Positions 1-8,821 of a stretch of 19,917 nucleotides of DNA are shown piece by piece. A model generated the notes under the pieces. The model worked only from the letters and a program-made list of their open reading frames with translations. It ran no database searches and was not told where the DNA came from. Location of the stretch: assembly GCA_022592445.1 (NCBI GenBank), contig JABYQR010000562.1, positions 1 through 19,917 on the forward strand, read 5' to 3'. The number at the start of each line of letters is the position of its first letter. Position 1 is the stretch's first letter. Source of the DNA: Cytidiella melzeri. Its lineage: Eukaryota > Basidiomycota > Agaricomycetes > Polyporales > Irpicaceae. The position numbers and the translations under genes are program-made.

Positions 1-1
1 T

Positions 2-1221
2 GATATGGCTTTGGTTGATGAACAGTGATATAATCCAGAACCGTATCATAACTCTGTTCTGACAGGGCATATATGGGTACAAGAGGTGATCCAAGGCCAT
101 CCGGAGCGGATGAAAGACTCCCTAGGGCTAAGAACTCCTGTATTCATGGAGCTCTGTCAGCAGCTACGCGCTATCTCAGGTTTGTCTGACTCAAGGCACA
201 TTGATTTGTAGGAGAAAGTTGCAATGTTTCTCTTTCTTGGTCAGAGGAATAATGGACATCGAGATGTTGCAGAGCGTTTTCAGCATAGTACAGATACACT
301 TTCAAGGTGTGTCACAGCACTTATATTCAACAGATCTATACTGACATAAGATAGAACAATCAATGCTGTTCTTGATGCAGTCAGAAATCCAACGTTCATA
401 CACTCTGTGATCTGACTTCCGGACAACACAACTCCTATCTCTCCCTTTATATGCAATAATCCAAATTTCTACCCATTCTTCAAGCATGCATTAGGTGCTA
501 TAGATGGGACTCACATTGATGCATTTGTACCAGCAGCGCTACGGGCACGGTACAGGGATTGAGAAGAGAATATCTCTCATAACTTCATTGCTGCATGCAC
601 GTTTGAGATGATATTCTGTCATCTTCTCCTTGGGTGGGAAGGAAGCGCTGCAGATAGCTTTCTGTTTGAGCATGCATGGGAATTTTCCTTTGTAGTTCCA
701 AAAGGATGCTACCTCTCGGCAGATGCAGGATTTGCTTCTCACAACATTCTTTTAGAACCATATTGTGGTGTCTGTCATTGCTTACGGGAGTGGGGAGCTG
801 CCAATTCACGGTCAGTGTTCAGTATTAGTTGGCACTATATTCACTCACTATCATTTAGACCTCAGAATTATGAAGAGCTATTCAATCTCTGTCACACACA
901 AGCACGTTACATGATTGAACGTATCTTTGGAGTATGCAAGTGACAATTGTCTATTCTTGGACAGGCCTGCGAGTACAATCTGCCCCCACAAGTTCACATC
1001 TGGCTTGCATTTGCCGCAATTTTTAACTTCAATCAGATTCACAATCCTGACACAACATTCAACAGCTTAGTCAATGAAGATACAGCAAATGAAAACAATG
1101 AAGCACGGCAAAGGATGTTTGAGGAGGAAATAACAAACAAACACAAGCAGAAGCATGACGGGATGATATTGCAAAAGCAATGTGGGAAAGTTATCAGAAA
1201 GAGCTTGCAAGAAGGAATTAG
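2..1221 (+). pseudogene. PIF/Harbinger transposase (HARBI1-like DDE nuclease), decayed
   Basis: This would be the endonuclease that cuts and pastes the element. One frame stays recognisable from base 2 to about 1160. The DDE triad is visible: Asp at 503-505 in GAIDGTHI, Asp at 722-724 in SADAGF, and Glu at 917-919 in MIERIFG followed by VCK, all diagnostic of the family. The frame is broken by six stops at 26 (TGA), 209 (TAG), 347 (TAA), 413 (TGA), 560 (TGA) and 941 (TGA). A frameshift near 1160 moves the C-terminus into another frame, where DDIAKAMWESYQ leads to a TAG at 1219-1221. Stops at 560 and 941 fall where relatives carry Arg, and a Cys in FNLCH sits where Arg is usual, so C-to-T decay fits. 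The N-terminus is cut by the window edge. It cannot make active protein. Confidence 0.9.
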
Positions 1222-1738
1222 AATATCAATGTAATACTATACGGTATCTGAACAACAGGAAATTGCTATGAAAACTATTAGAAGGCAAAGTTCATTAAAC
1301 AAATGTATACAGATGAGAAGGAAAATGTTAAACAAATGGCACCTAGTTATGTTCAAGCTCTTGAAGTTCGCTGTGTAACCAAATAGTACGAGCCACACAA
1401 TGTTTCAGAGGGAAACTACTATACTCCTCTGCGAGTTCTGGCTTGTTCCTCCAAATCTTGCAAACAGATGTGATTTGGGCTGGAGTCAATGTTGTCTCCT
1501 TGCTGAGAACAGTGGCCCATGCTCAACGACAATGAGGAGTGCCTGCTACAGACGTCGAAGGGCCTTTGGGCTGGGGATGGCGTATAGCCTCAGCAATACA
1601 CTTCACAGCATCTGCCATATCAGTCATGCCATTGCAACGTGAGTTTGGCATACGCTGGTGGTTAAAGCTGCTACTACACCAAGCTATCTCATCTGCAGTC
1701 TTTGAGAGCTTGGGCTGTACCGGGGTAAAAGGAGCTGG

Positions 1739-1786
1739 CTACAACATTGTTAGTCATAGCACTCAGAGGATCCACAAATAACACAC
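1739..1786 (-). other. Intron 2 of the Myb/SANT-like gene (48 bp)
   Basis: On the - strand it starts GTGTGT after the CAG of GATQ and ends TTGTAG. A CTAAC branch-site motif lies about 15 bases before the acceptor. Splicing joins exon 2 in frame to a 396-base exon that ends at a natural stop; without splicing the frame ends in about seven codons. The length is a multiple of 3 but the intron contains stops. Confidence 0.72.
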
Positions 1787-2176
1787 CTGAGTAGCACCTG
1801 TAATCTCTATGTCATCACCGTCACTCTCTGAAACATTCCCTGAGCCCAGCTTGCCTCTGTCCTGGCTATCAAAACCTGGCACGTCTGGTGACTGCGGCTG
1901 AGACTGAGGTGGACCACCAACAGCAACAGCATGATTGCCTGTAGCATACTTATTCTCACAAAGAAAGGCAAGGTTGTCAAAGAGTGGAAAGCTATGTGTC
2001 CGGTACCACACATGCTTGGGATGAGCATGTGATACATGAGCTCTGGTACTGTACACATTGAGCTCTACACATACCTGCAGATAAGCATCCCAAACATCAG
2101 CAGTAGCAGTCAGCTGCCATGCCTCCTCATTCCACCCAAACCCTGACAGCTGGCACATCCGAACCAAGTCCTTGTA

Positions 2177-2243
2177 CTGCAAATGAAGCTGATGTCAGAT
2201 ACTGTGAGCAAAGAACACTGCATCTCATAGATACTACACATAC
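2177..2243 (-). other. Intron 1 of the Myb/SANT-like gene (67 bp)
   Basis: On the - strand the intron starts GTATGT directly after the ATG codon of HWAM and ends TTTGCAG before the Tyr codon of YKDLVR. Removing it joins two parts of one recognisable Myb/SANT-like domain in phase 0. The length is 67 bp, so reading through would shift the frame. Confidence 0.8.
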
Positions 2244-2537
2244 CATAGCCCAGTGGTTCTTACACTGTTTGGCATTGACAGCTATCCGAGCCTTCTCAAG
2301 CACAGCAGCAGATGCATATGTCCAGGACATCGGCTTGAAGCCATTCTCAACCATCCAGCCTTCAATCTTCTCCTTATGAAGGGCTGCAACCAGAGCTGCC
2401 TGAGCAGAAGGTTTCCACTTGGCCCGAGAGGCTGCAGGCACAGTTGCCGGAGCTTTTGCCATAGCAGGAGTGTGAAAAGTGTGAGGAAGTTGTCTGCAGC
2501 CTGCCAGCTCACAGCGCAACAGCGTATGACAGTAAAA

Positions 2538-2563
2538 GTCACAGAAAGTCACACAAGGTCACA
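2538..2563. repeat. Subterminal 10-bp-spaced GTCACA repeats of the Harbinger element
   Basis: GTCACA occurs three times, at 2538, 2548 and 2558, exactly 10 bp apart, between the Myb-like gene start and the element end. A spacing of one helical turn would put three sites on one DNA face. Myb-like proteins of Harbinger elements are known to bind near the element ends, so these could be its sites; that link is inference. Confidence 0.5.
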
Positions 2564-2621
2564 TCTGAGCGCTGAGCGCCGTGGGAATAAGTTGCATTAT
2601 CTCATTTGGCTAGTAGGTACA

Positions 2622-2646
2622 GAATAATGCACCGCCAATCAGGCCC
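2622..2646. repeat. Probable right terminal inverted repeat of the Harbinger element
   Basis: Read from 2646 leftward on the - strand the sequence begins GGGCCTGATTGGCGG. The boundary is set by where similarity to the gypsy LTR interior resumes (2647). The matching left repeat is not in the window, so the repeat length is unknown. Confidence 0.5.
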
Positions 2647-3051
2647 TAAGCATGCCCTATGCCCTAGTGGTGCTACTTCAATAATCAACCAATAGCAATT
2701 GTCTCCACAACCTGACCCCATGACCTAGTCCCAAGGCTAGACTTGTTCTAGCTTGTTCTAAGACAAGGCTAGACGTTTCCAGAAGGTTCTAAGAACTATG
2801 ACATCATAGTTCCAGCATGTTCCACAAGGTTCCAGAGAGTTCTATCATGAGATACACATATAAGGAAAGGAGTGCATCAGCGCATCAGAGACAGAGGGCA
2901 CATCAGCACATCAATTGATAGGCACTGAGAATAAGCGCCAGAATAAGCACCAAATAAGCACCAGATAAGCACCAGATAAGCACTTAAATAATCCCAATAA
3001 TACCGTTGCCTGGTAAGGCAAGTCTTGTAGAAACATAGAAAATCTGTGACA
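2647..3051 (-). mobile_element. Right-hand fragment of a family A gypsy LTR, host site of the Harbinger
   Basis: The segment matches 16397-16876 of the complete family A LTR: it begins TAAGCATGCCCTATGCCC and ends TCTGTGACA. It differs by a missing ~30-bp block (present around 16557-16586) and by fewer minisatellite units. No polypurine tract or coding sequence follows the LTR end, so it is probably a solo LTR rather than the 3' LTR of an adjacent element. Its other end should lie left of the window beyond the Harbinger. Confidence 0.8.
2930..2986. repeat. 11-bp minisatellite inside the LTR-A fragment (about 5 units)
   Basis: Units of the form AATAAGCACCA / GATAAGCACCA follow one another within the LTR. 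The other LTR of the family carries a longer, more varied version at about 16710-16812. Confidence 0.75.
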
Positions 3052-3439
3052 CAGAAAGTAAGCAATGTGGGTGATTTGCTGTACATGTCTGCAATAGATT
3101 TGAGTGGCTGGCCAGGATCCAATGTCATCATGGTTATGTGCCAGCAAGTACAAGAGTGGAGTTTTAATCTGACCCTGAGTAACTTATTTCAGTGAACTGG
3201 CCATCCCTTGCACAATCCCACTTCAATTGACAAAATTCTTGGACCAGGATGTTGGCATCAGATAGAGCTATCTGATGGTGCATGATGTATATATACCATG
3301 CGCAGTCTCCAAGGATCAAAAAGAATATTTTGATTGCAGAAAGTGATCTGATACAAAGTTTTGAAAGGCTGATAGCAAAGTCAGTGTAATGCCATCAACT
3401 GTGCTCTTTAATTTCATAATAGGATTGCTACTGCATGTA
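3052..3439. other. Gene-free spacer between LTR-A fragment and copia element
   Basis: I see no coding region, RNA gene or mobile-element signature here. It contains one perfect hairpin (3256-3277). Together with the sequence right of 9012 it is the pre-insertion target of the copia element. Confidence 0.6.
3256..3277. other. Perfect 10-bp inverted repeat with 2-nt loop
   Basis: CATCAGATAG at 3256-3265 is followed by AG and then its exact reverse complement CTATCTGATG at 3268-3277. No T-tract follows and no gene adjoins, so I assign no function. Confidence 0.7.
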
Positions 3440-3444
3440 TTTGC
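3440..3444. repeat. Target-site duplication TTTGC, left copy
   Basis: TTTGC directly precedes the left copia LTR and is repeated at 9008-9012 directly after the right LTR. A 5-bp duplication is normal for copia integrase. Confidence 0.95.
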
Positions 3445-3614
3445 TGTTAGAAGGCTATGCAAGTAGAGGAAAGCGTTGAGAGAGTGAGACTGAGGGGGAT
3501 CACACAGTGGGAGTTGGGGATCAAAAGTGCTTGTCGTTGCATTGATCAGAGTAAGTTATATATACGGTAACTACGGCGCTCGTACGTTAAGCGTCTAATT
3601 AATACAGTCGAACA
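3445..3614 (-). repeat. Copia 3' LTR (170 bp)
   Basis: It begins TGTTAGAAGG and ends GTCGAACA on +, and differs from 8838-9007 at only two positions, both transitions (G/A in GAGAGAGTGAGAC and C/T in AATACAGTCG). The polypurine tract adjoins it at 3615. Confidence 0.97.
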
Positions 3615-3623
3615 CTCCCCTTC
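3615..3623 (-). promoter_or_regulatory. Copia polypurine tract
   Basis: GAAGGGGAG on the - strand ends directly at the 3' LTR and would prime plus-strand DNA. It overlaps the terminal TGA of the RNase H frame (3624-3622). Confidence 0.85.
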
Positions 3624-5655
3624 AAGCACAAATATTAAGTAGTTCATTGAAGTGCTTGAGTTTTTCGAGAGGTAGTGCTTTAGTAAGTGTATCAGCACGT
3701 TGATCATTAGAAGATATGTGATGAATAGTTATATACTTCTTGAGTACACGATCACTGATGAAATTCTTACAAATCTCGAAGTGTTTTGTTCGTTGCAAAT
3801 GTTGCTTGTCAGGTGAGCTAACAATGGCAATAGTTGATGCACTGTCAGTATACATTTTGACAGGATCCATAGTAAAGTTCAATAGTTCGTCAATGAGTGC
3901 TTTTAGATATATAGCTTCAGTTGACGCATGCGCTAAGGCATATAATTCGGCTTCGGTGACCGATAGTGTTACGAGTGAACCGCGCTTACTTGACCAAGAG
4001 ATAAGCGAGTCATTGTATGTAAAGGTATAGCCCATTATTGGTTTATTGCCGTATGTAGTCATACCGTCAGAATCAGCGTATCCGACAAGTGAAGTATTAG
4101 TAGTAGTTGCTTGGTTTCCTAGGACAAGCCAGTAATTGCACGTTCCCTTCAAGTATAGGTAACACTGTTTAGCTGCAGTGAAGTGTTCCTTAGAAGGGTC
4201 AGCTAAGTATCATGCAAGTTGACCAGTGCAGTATGCAACATCTGGTCAAGTACAGTCAGAGACGTATTGTAAACCACCAACTAAAGACATGTATTGTTTA
4301 ATAGCGTCAGCGTCCTGACGAGGTTCTTTCGAGTCACGGGGGGCTAAGTTGTGCTCGTGTATCATAGGCATACGGCGTATATGATCATGGTCAAAGTTGT
4401 TTCGTTCAAGTATAGTTTTAATATAATCGCGTTGACGAAGCTTGATAACACCAGAGGCTTTGTTGTAATCAATCTCCATGCCAAGCATCCAGTGGATAGT
4501 ACCACCGTTCGTTACCTCGACATGTTGTCTAAGTGCTATCTCGAACTGTTCAGCGACGACAGAAGTGATAGTACAGAGAGTAATATCGTCGACATGAACA
4601 GCGAGTATAAGTATTAGTTTGTTTCCTCTGTAAAGGTAGAAGACAGCGTTATCGTAGTCTGAACGCTTGAGTCCAAGTTGGAAAAGTATATTGCATAGTA
4701 CCTTGTACCAGCAACGTCCGGCTTGTTTAAGGCCATAGATAGTTTTGCGTAGTTTAAGTACCCAGCCCTTAGGCAAGTTGGGCAGTAAGTTGCCTGGCGG
4801 CAGACGAAGATAAAGATCTTCATCATCGTTAATTTTACCGTATAAGTAAGCAGACTTAACATCAAGTTGGTTAATCTCGAAGTGTAGTGAAGCCGCAAGT
4901 GTAAGTATGAGTCGCATAGAACTCATGCGCGCGACTGGAGCGAACAAGTCGTTTGCATAGTAATCAATACCATTGCGCTGAGAGTATCCTTGCGCAACAA
5001 GTCTTGACTTGAGTTTAGTAGCTTTGCCATGTTCGTACTTCGTCTTGTAGACGAAGCGAGAACCAGTAATGTTGGCATTTGGCGGCGGGATACAGTATTC
5101 CCAAGTGCCAAGTTGTTCTAGTGTATCAACCTCAAGTTTCATAGACTTAAACCAATCGTCTTTGAGAGGGTGATTAAGTACATCTTTGAAAGTGACAGGG
5201 TCACCGACATCCTCAGCATAGTAAGCGTTAAACTCAGTCAAGTAGAAAGCAATGTTAGTGTCTACTTTGTCGTAGTTTAGACCACGAGCTTTACGCAATA
5301 GTTGAGGAGTTCTGTTGGAACACCTTGGACCAGTAGGGTCAGGCTCGTCAATTTCCATTGGTTCTATGTGAGGGTTGTCCTCAAGTTCAAGTTGTTTTTC
5401 AGCAGTAAGTTTTTTGACATTTGGTTCTTTCTCCCCTTCAATTCGTATCGTAGAGTCAACGAATTGCAAGTTACGTTTAACTCCGACACGTTGTCCGAAG
5501 TAAACATAGTGACCTTTAGAGTGTTCAGCGAAGCCTATCCAGACTCCCCTTTTACCCTTGGACGCTAGTTTATTTGTGCGATATTCGTCGTATACGATGC
5601 ACGGCTGACCGAAGACCGTCATTTTCGGCTTGAAGTATCTTGACGCGAATACCAT
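3622..5655 (-). pseudogene. Copia integrase C-terminus, reverse transcriptase and RNase H
   Basis: One frame runs through this region with two TGA stops at 4248-4246 and 4212-4210. Residues 1-60 (from 5655) are the integrase tail (GKRGVWIGFAEHSKGHYVYF). RT follows from about residue 180: GTWEYCIPP, QLDVKSAYL with the first Asp (265) and AVHVDDITL with the Asp pair (356-357); HVDD in place of YVDD is common in fungal copias and need not be damage. The stops fall before PDVAY and YLADP, where relatives have Arg and Trp. RNase H follows with VGYADSDG, TEAELYAL and MYTDSAS supplying the acidic residues, and ends at TGA 3624-3622. RT is complete apart from the stops just after it. The start of the frame, near 5655, is a deletion junction and not a true start codon. 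Confidence 0.92.
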
Positions 5656-5955
5656 ATTGCGTCAATAATTCAGTAGATAAAATCACCCATTGAGTATAGG
5701 CGTCATCTTTAGTAACCAGTGGTGCAAGTACTAACCATCTAGTGGCATCGTCGACAATAGTCAACCAGTATTTATGTTTACCAGTAATTGATGCTGTGGG
5801 TAGAGGCCCAAAGATGTCGATATGAGAATGATCTCCGAAAGCTTCAGCTAACAATGAAGAACAAAGTTTAGGTACGGTATTGCGAAGGATATTGTTAAGT
5901 AAACAATTCTCGCACGGAGTTCCAGTATGGTCAGTAGTTTCTTGATCATTAAGTA
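5640..5955 (-). pseudogene. Copia integrase core fragment (D2 and E missing)
   Basis: Reading in the frame of codon 5854, the CXXC of the zinc domain (PCENC) is followed by the start of the RNase-H-like integrase core: HIDIFGPLPTASITGKHKYW with the first catalytic Asp, then TIVDDATRW and THE stretch ending TQYGIRVK. Copia integrases go on from here to a DNGGEF motif and then to an AER motif carrying the Glu. Neither exists in this element: the sequence passes at about 5640 straight into the C-terminal part of integrase in another frame. I infer a deletion of roughly 400 bp plus a frame change. Strand transfer activity is lost. Confidence 0.8.
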
Positions 5956-6645
5956 ACTGAGATGACCGAGTTTTTTATGTAGTTCAAGTAGAGTAATGCC
6001 AGTTCTATGCATGCTTGCTAAAGAAGTCACTCGAGTTGATGATAGCGTGTATAAATCATTTGATTTTCTAACAACAGCCACACAAGTCGAGTTTGAGTCG
6101 TATATAGTACAAAGTCCATGATAGAACGTAAACCAATAATCAGAGTCCAATTTTCCAACGCTGATTAAAGTAAAAGGTAGGGTTGAGTTGAAGTAGACGT
6201 TCTTTAGCAAGAGTTCAGTAAGCTTACCACTCTCCTGTTCCACCTCGAGTACCATGTCACCAGCGAGTTTCAAAACTAGTTGTTCTGAGTTGGCAACAGT
6301 CAGTACGATAGTTGGTACGGAGTGGACATTGAAAAGTAAGTCTCGATACGGTGTACAGTGTATAGTTGCACCAGTATCAAGAATATGTATCGACTTGTCT
6401 GTTGATGAAGTTGCATACAGCGGAAGTAGAGTAGGAAAAGTAGTAGTAAGCGAAGTACTTACGTGCATAGTGACGTCAGACTCAGAGAGAGCCGACACCC
6501 ATGCGCTCTGGTTGCAACGAGGAGTAGTGGTCGACGGACCAGCGACAGCGGGAGTAGTGACAACAGCGGTGGCAGTAGCAGCTTTGCCCTTGGCACCAGC
6601 AGCAACGGACTTCCGGGTAATACCTTTCCTCTTCATCGCCTCCTT
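5956..6645 (-). pseudogene. Copia protease and start of integrase (GAG-pre-integrase)
   Basis: This is the 5' part of pol, continuous with gag before the LTR inserted. The frame starts at the LTR boundary with KEAMKRKGITRK, so the ATG at 6747 is inside the LTR and is not the real start. The aspartic protease has HILDTGATIHC, with its catalytic Asp at 6378-6376. The C-terminal part carries the first half of the zinc-binding pre-integrase domain, LLELHKKLGHLSYL. At about 5960 a frameshift moves the second half of this domain (GTPCENCLLNN, the CXXC pair) into the frame of the next entry. The protease would process the polyprotein; its active site looks intact. Confidence 0.85.
6641..6645. repeat. 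Target-site duplication TCCTT, left copy
   Basis: It directly precedes the solo LTR and matches 7404-7408. Confidence 0.88.
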
Positions 6646-7403
6646 TGTCACGGAGACAAAGCTCGACGCAAATAAAAGGGACACGATGTGGAAGACGACG
6701 AAGAGGTGGTGGCAGGCTTGAAGCACAATGCTCTCACCAGCTATCAAACTTTATGCAAGTTGCTAGCCCAGTAAAGACCAAGTTAGTATTGTTACTACCA
6801 GCTATGTAGTACAAGAGGGGGTTGCTCACCTAGCCCAGTAAAGACCAAGAGGTCGAGATGGGGGGCTAGGAGCGTACATGCAGCATCTTATATAGACTTC
6901 AGGGACCTGCGCACAGACCATGTTGAGGGCAGGCTTTGCAAGAAGCCATGGGAACAAAGAACAAAAGAACTACCTAAAAAAGAACAATAGCTATTGTCTA
7001 GACCTTGCCAAGAACTCTACCCGTGAGAGAATCTATCTAAAAGGAGACCAACTATTGTATTCCATTCCCACACCTGTGAGAACATCCTTCCATAAAGAGA
7101 ACAATAAGGAAAGAACAATAAGGAGCCCATGTGGACAGTATCTATGACGTCAAACCCTAGCTATGGGCTGAGCCATGTGCTTGTAGCCATGTGGTCTTAC
7201 TTAAGCTAAGTCACATGCCAGTGTGACGTAGTAGCAAGTAATGTGACCGTGTGGAGCGTCTAAGCCACGTGATACGGGCACTTGATAGACGTGCAAAGGA
7301 GTTTATGCAAAGAGAATTGAAACTAGGTTGTAGCCCGGAGTTTTACAGATAAAAACAAGAGGTAAATTGCGAAAATTAAGGGCTAGTCAGGCCATCCATG
7401 ACA
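6646..7403 (+). mobile_element. Solo LTR of gypsy family B inside the copia element (758 bp)
   Basis: The segment starts TGTCACGGAGAC and ends CATCCATGACA, with TG...CA ends and a 5-bp duplication TCCTT on both sides (6641-6645 and 7404-7408). The first ~95 bp match the start of the family B LTR at 11631. The end, TTAAGGGCTAGTCAGGCCATC, resembles that LTR near 12396, and TGCGCACAGACCAT (6908-6921) is shared with 12138-12151. No coding sequence lies between the ends, so it is a solo LTR from LTR-LTR recombination. Orientation is the same as the B element at 11631. It splits copia gag from protease. Confidence 0.88.
6763..6849. repeat. 20-bp direct repeat within the solo LTR
   Basis: CTAGCCCAGTAAAGACCAAG occurs at 6763-6782 and again at 6830-6849, in the U3 part of the LTR. 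It may be a promoter-region repeat. Confidence 0.85.
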
Positions 7404-7408
7404 TCCTT
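7404..7408. repeat. Target-site duplication TCCTT, right copy
   Basis: It directly follows the solo LTR and matches 6641-6645. Confidence 0.88.
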
Positions 7409-8772
7409 GGACTTCTCTGTCCAGGGCGAAGGGCAAGTAGGCGTTGTGTGGCCTGTCTCGTTGCAGCTGTAACACTTCATCTTCGAAGTGTCACGGACGG
7501 ACTTCTCCTTAGAGTAAGGAGCGGCGGCTGCACGAGCGGAGGAAGTGGCTTTTGCCGGACGTTCGACACGTTTGTCGACTGCTGGCGACGCGGTGGATGA
7601 ACCACCAGCGGGCCTGTCGCGAGGGACAAGGGTTGACGAACCCTTGGACCGAGAGCGGTCAAGTGGATGAGCGAGTCGCCAACTATGGAAGTCGCGGCAA
7701 AGCTCCACGCTCAGGGAGATGGGGTTGTAGTTGTACTTCTTGCCCGCAGGAGTACGGGAACGCACGCCAGCCTCGTAGCTAGCGCAAGTATGCGCATAGG
7801 TGGGAGGGATGATGCCGACGAGGGCGGAGTAGAAGATGTGCTGAGGGAATTCAATACCCTTAGACAAAATCTTCGAGTAGAGGTTGTGCGCATCATCAAG
7901 GAGTTTGTCCATTTCGTGGACAGGACAGCGGAGGCAGAATAGTTGGAAGATTTTGTTCGCGTCCGACATAGTAGAAGTTGGTTCAAAACGTTCGGAGAGT
8001 TTCTCCATCAGTCTGTGAGGCGCGGTCTCGTTGAGATAGTTCGCCATCACAGAGTCTGCGATGTGTCCTGCCAGGACGTTGAAGACGGCCCGTTGGACCT
8101 CTTGAGGAATGGTCAGACCACCCCTGTAACTGTAGAAGTCGACGATGGTCAACATTGCAGTATCGACACGGAATTTCCACATCGGCCAGGTATTGGGACC
8201 TGTGAGTTTGCCAACGTCTGCGAAGGCTTTATGGACGTCGCTAAGCGACATAGTATACTCCACATTGTGCTTTGGAGGCACGGAAAGAAGGGACAACACT
8301 GCTCGCGCAGAGTCAGTGGGGCCAGATGGCGAGGGGGACGGTGCACGATGGGCTCTGGGCAGTTTGCCCCTTCGCCTTTCGTGCACCTCGTCGTCGTCCA
8401 TAGGATTGTCGCTATTGTCTGACAATGGCTTAGTGGTGTCACAGCGAGCGAAGTCGTTGCGAAGAGTGTCGAATGGAGTGCGACGATAATCAGAGGGGGG
8501 TGCTGAAACTTGTCGTGATGCCGTGACGCGGGCAGTGGGATGGAAGGTGCAGCAGAAGGTGCGGGACCTGGGGTACCAGCACGAGAAGCGGAAGACATCG
8601 AAGAGTCTTGGTGAGGAGTAGGAGCAGGAGGAGGAGTAGGAGTAGGAGTGAAGACCGGGGTACGTCTCCTGCAAGTGGTACGAGGGATAGTGCCTCGAAG
8701 AAAGTCGGTTTGGTGTCGTTCGCGCGTAGAACAACGAGGTTGAGACTGATCAGTGGGATCAGAGCTCATCAA
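7404..8772 (-). pseudogene. Copia gag, frameshifted and cut by a solo LTR
   Basis: Gag would form the virus-like particle and bind RNA. A frame opens at ATG 8772-8770 with a Pro/Ser/Thr-rich start, then similarity moves to the other frame near 8530, so there is a one-base indel or a wrong start. From there the frame is open to the LTR insertion: SDVHKAFADVGKLTGPNTWP and MWKFRVDTAML are typical copia gag core, and near the end CYSCNETGHTTPTC is a complete CX2CX4HX4C zinc knuckle. Codons after about 7404 come from the inserted LTR and give a false stop at 7378-7376. Taking out 763 bp (LTR plus one duplication) puts this frame in register with the protease frame. An ATG at 8734 in the downstream frame is the alternative start. 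Confidence 0.85.
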
Positions 8773-8821
8773 CTGTTGGATAGTGAGTGCAAAGAGTAGT
8801 GTGAGTGAGGTAGTGAGCTTA

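Larger units (their letters stand above)
1343..2462 (-). pseudogene. Myb/SANT-like DNA-binding protein of the Harbinger element, three exons, one stop
   Basis: This is the second Harbinger protein, which in the family binds element ends and helps bring transposase to DNA. I reconstruct exon 1 at 2462-2244, exon 2 at 2176-1787 and exon 3 at 1738-1343, 1005 coding bases including the stop (about 334 residues), with both introns in phase 0. The first exon has a Myb/SANT-like domain: KWKPSAQAALVAALHKEK, then AKQCKNHWAM at its end. Exon 2 continues with SGFGWNEEAWQLTATADVWD and a Pro-rich, acidic tail. Exon 3 reads through NGMTDMADAVKCIAEAIRHP and ends naturally in TAG at 1345-1343. One in-frame TGA (1525-1523) lies between CR and AWATVLSKE and fits CGA to TGA. 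The start at 2462 gives MAKAPAT; an upstream in-frame ATG at 2552 is possible. Much better preserved than the transposase. Confidence 0.8.
1..2646. mobile_element. PIF/Harbinger DNA transposon, right-hand portion
   Basis: The segment holds the two genes typical of PIF/Harbinger transposons: a DDE transposase on + and a Myb/SANT-like DNA-binding protein on -, converging tail to tail with about 120 bp between their stop codons. The right terminus is placed at 2646 because the - strand reads GGGCCTGATTGG inward from there. The next bases, TAA (2647-2649), begin a stretch matching the interior of the gypsy LTR at 16397 onward. A 3-bp TAA/TTA target site is the usual PIF/Harbinger choice. The left terminus is outside the window, so terminal inverted repeats cannot be confirmed. 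Both genes are damaged, so this copy is non-autonomous. Superfamily is certain from the genes; the exact end is an inference. Confidence 0.85.

Noticed and set aside
2930..2986. CRISPR-like array
   Set aside because: The 11-bp units are contiguous with no spacers, and the setting is a eukaryotic LTR.
2877..3153. Open frames in 2877-3153 and 16657-16923 with repeated GAYSGAY-like residues
   Set aside because: They are the translation of the LTR A minisatellite, alike in both copies because the LTRs are alike.
3650..5650. HVDD in copia RT as a damaged active site
   Set aside because: His in place of Tyr occurs in copia RTs of fungi, and both Asp residues are present, so I treat it as natural.
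5848..6747. ATG at 6747 as the start of copia pol
   Set aside because: The first 34 codons lie inside the inserted solo LTR; real pol sequence starts at the duplication (6645).
7376..7403. Natural end of copia gag at TAA 7378-7376
   Set aside because: This stop is inside the inserted LTR. Gag was originally in one frame with protease.
4351..8799. Several long + strand open frames across the copia element
   Set aside because: They are antisense shadows of gag and pol with no recognisable domain.
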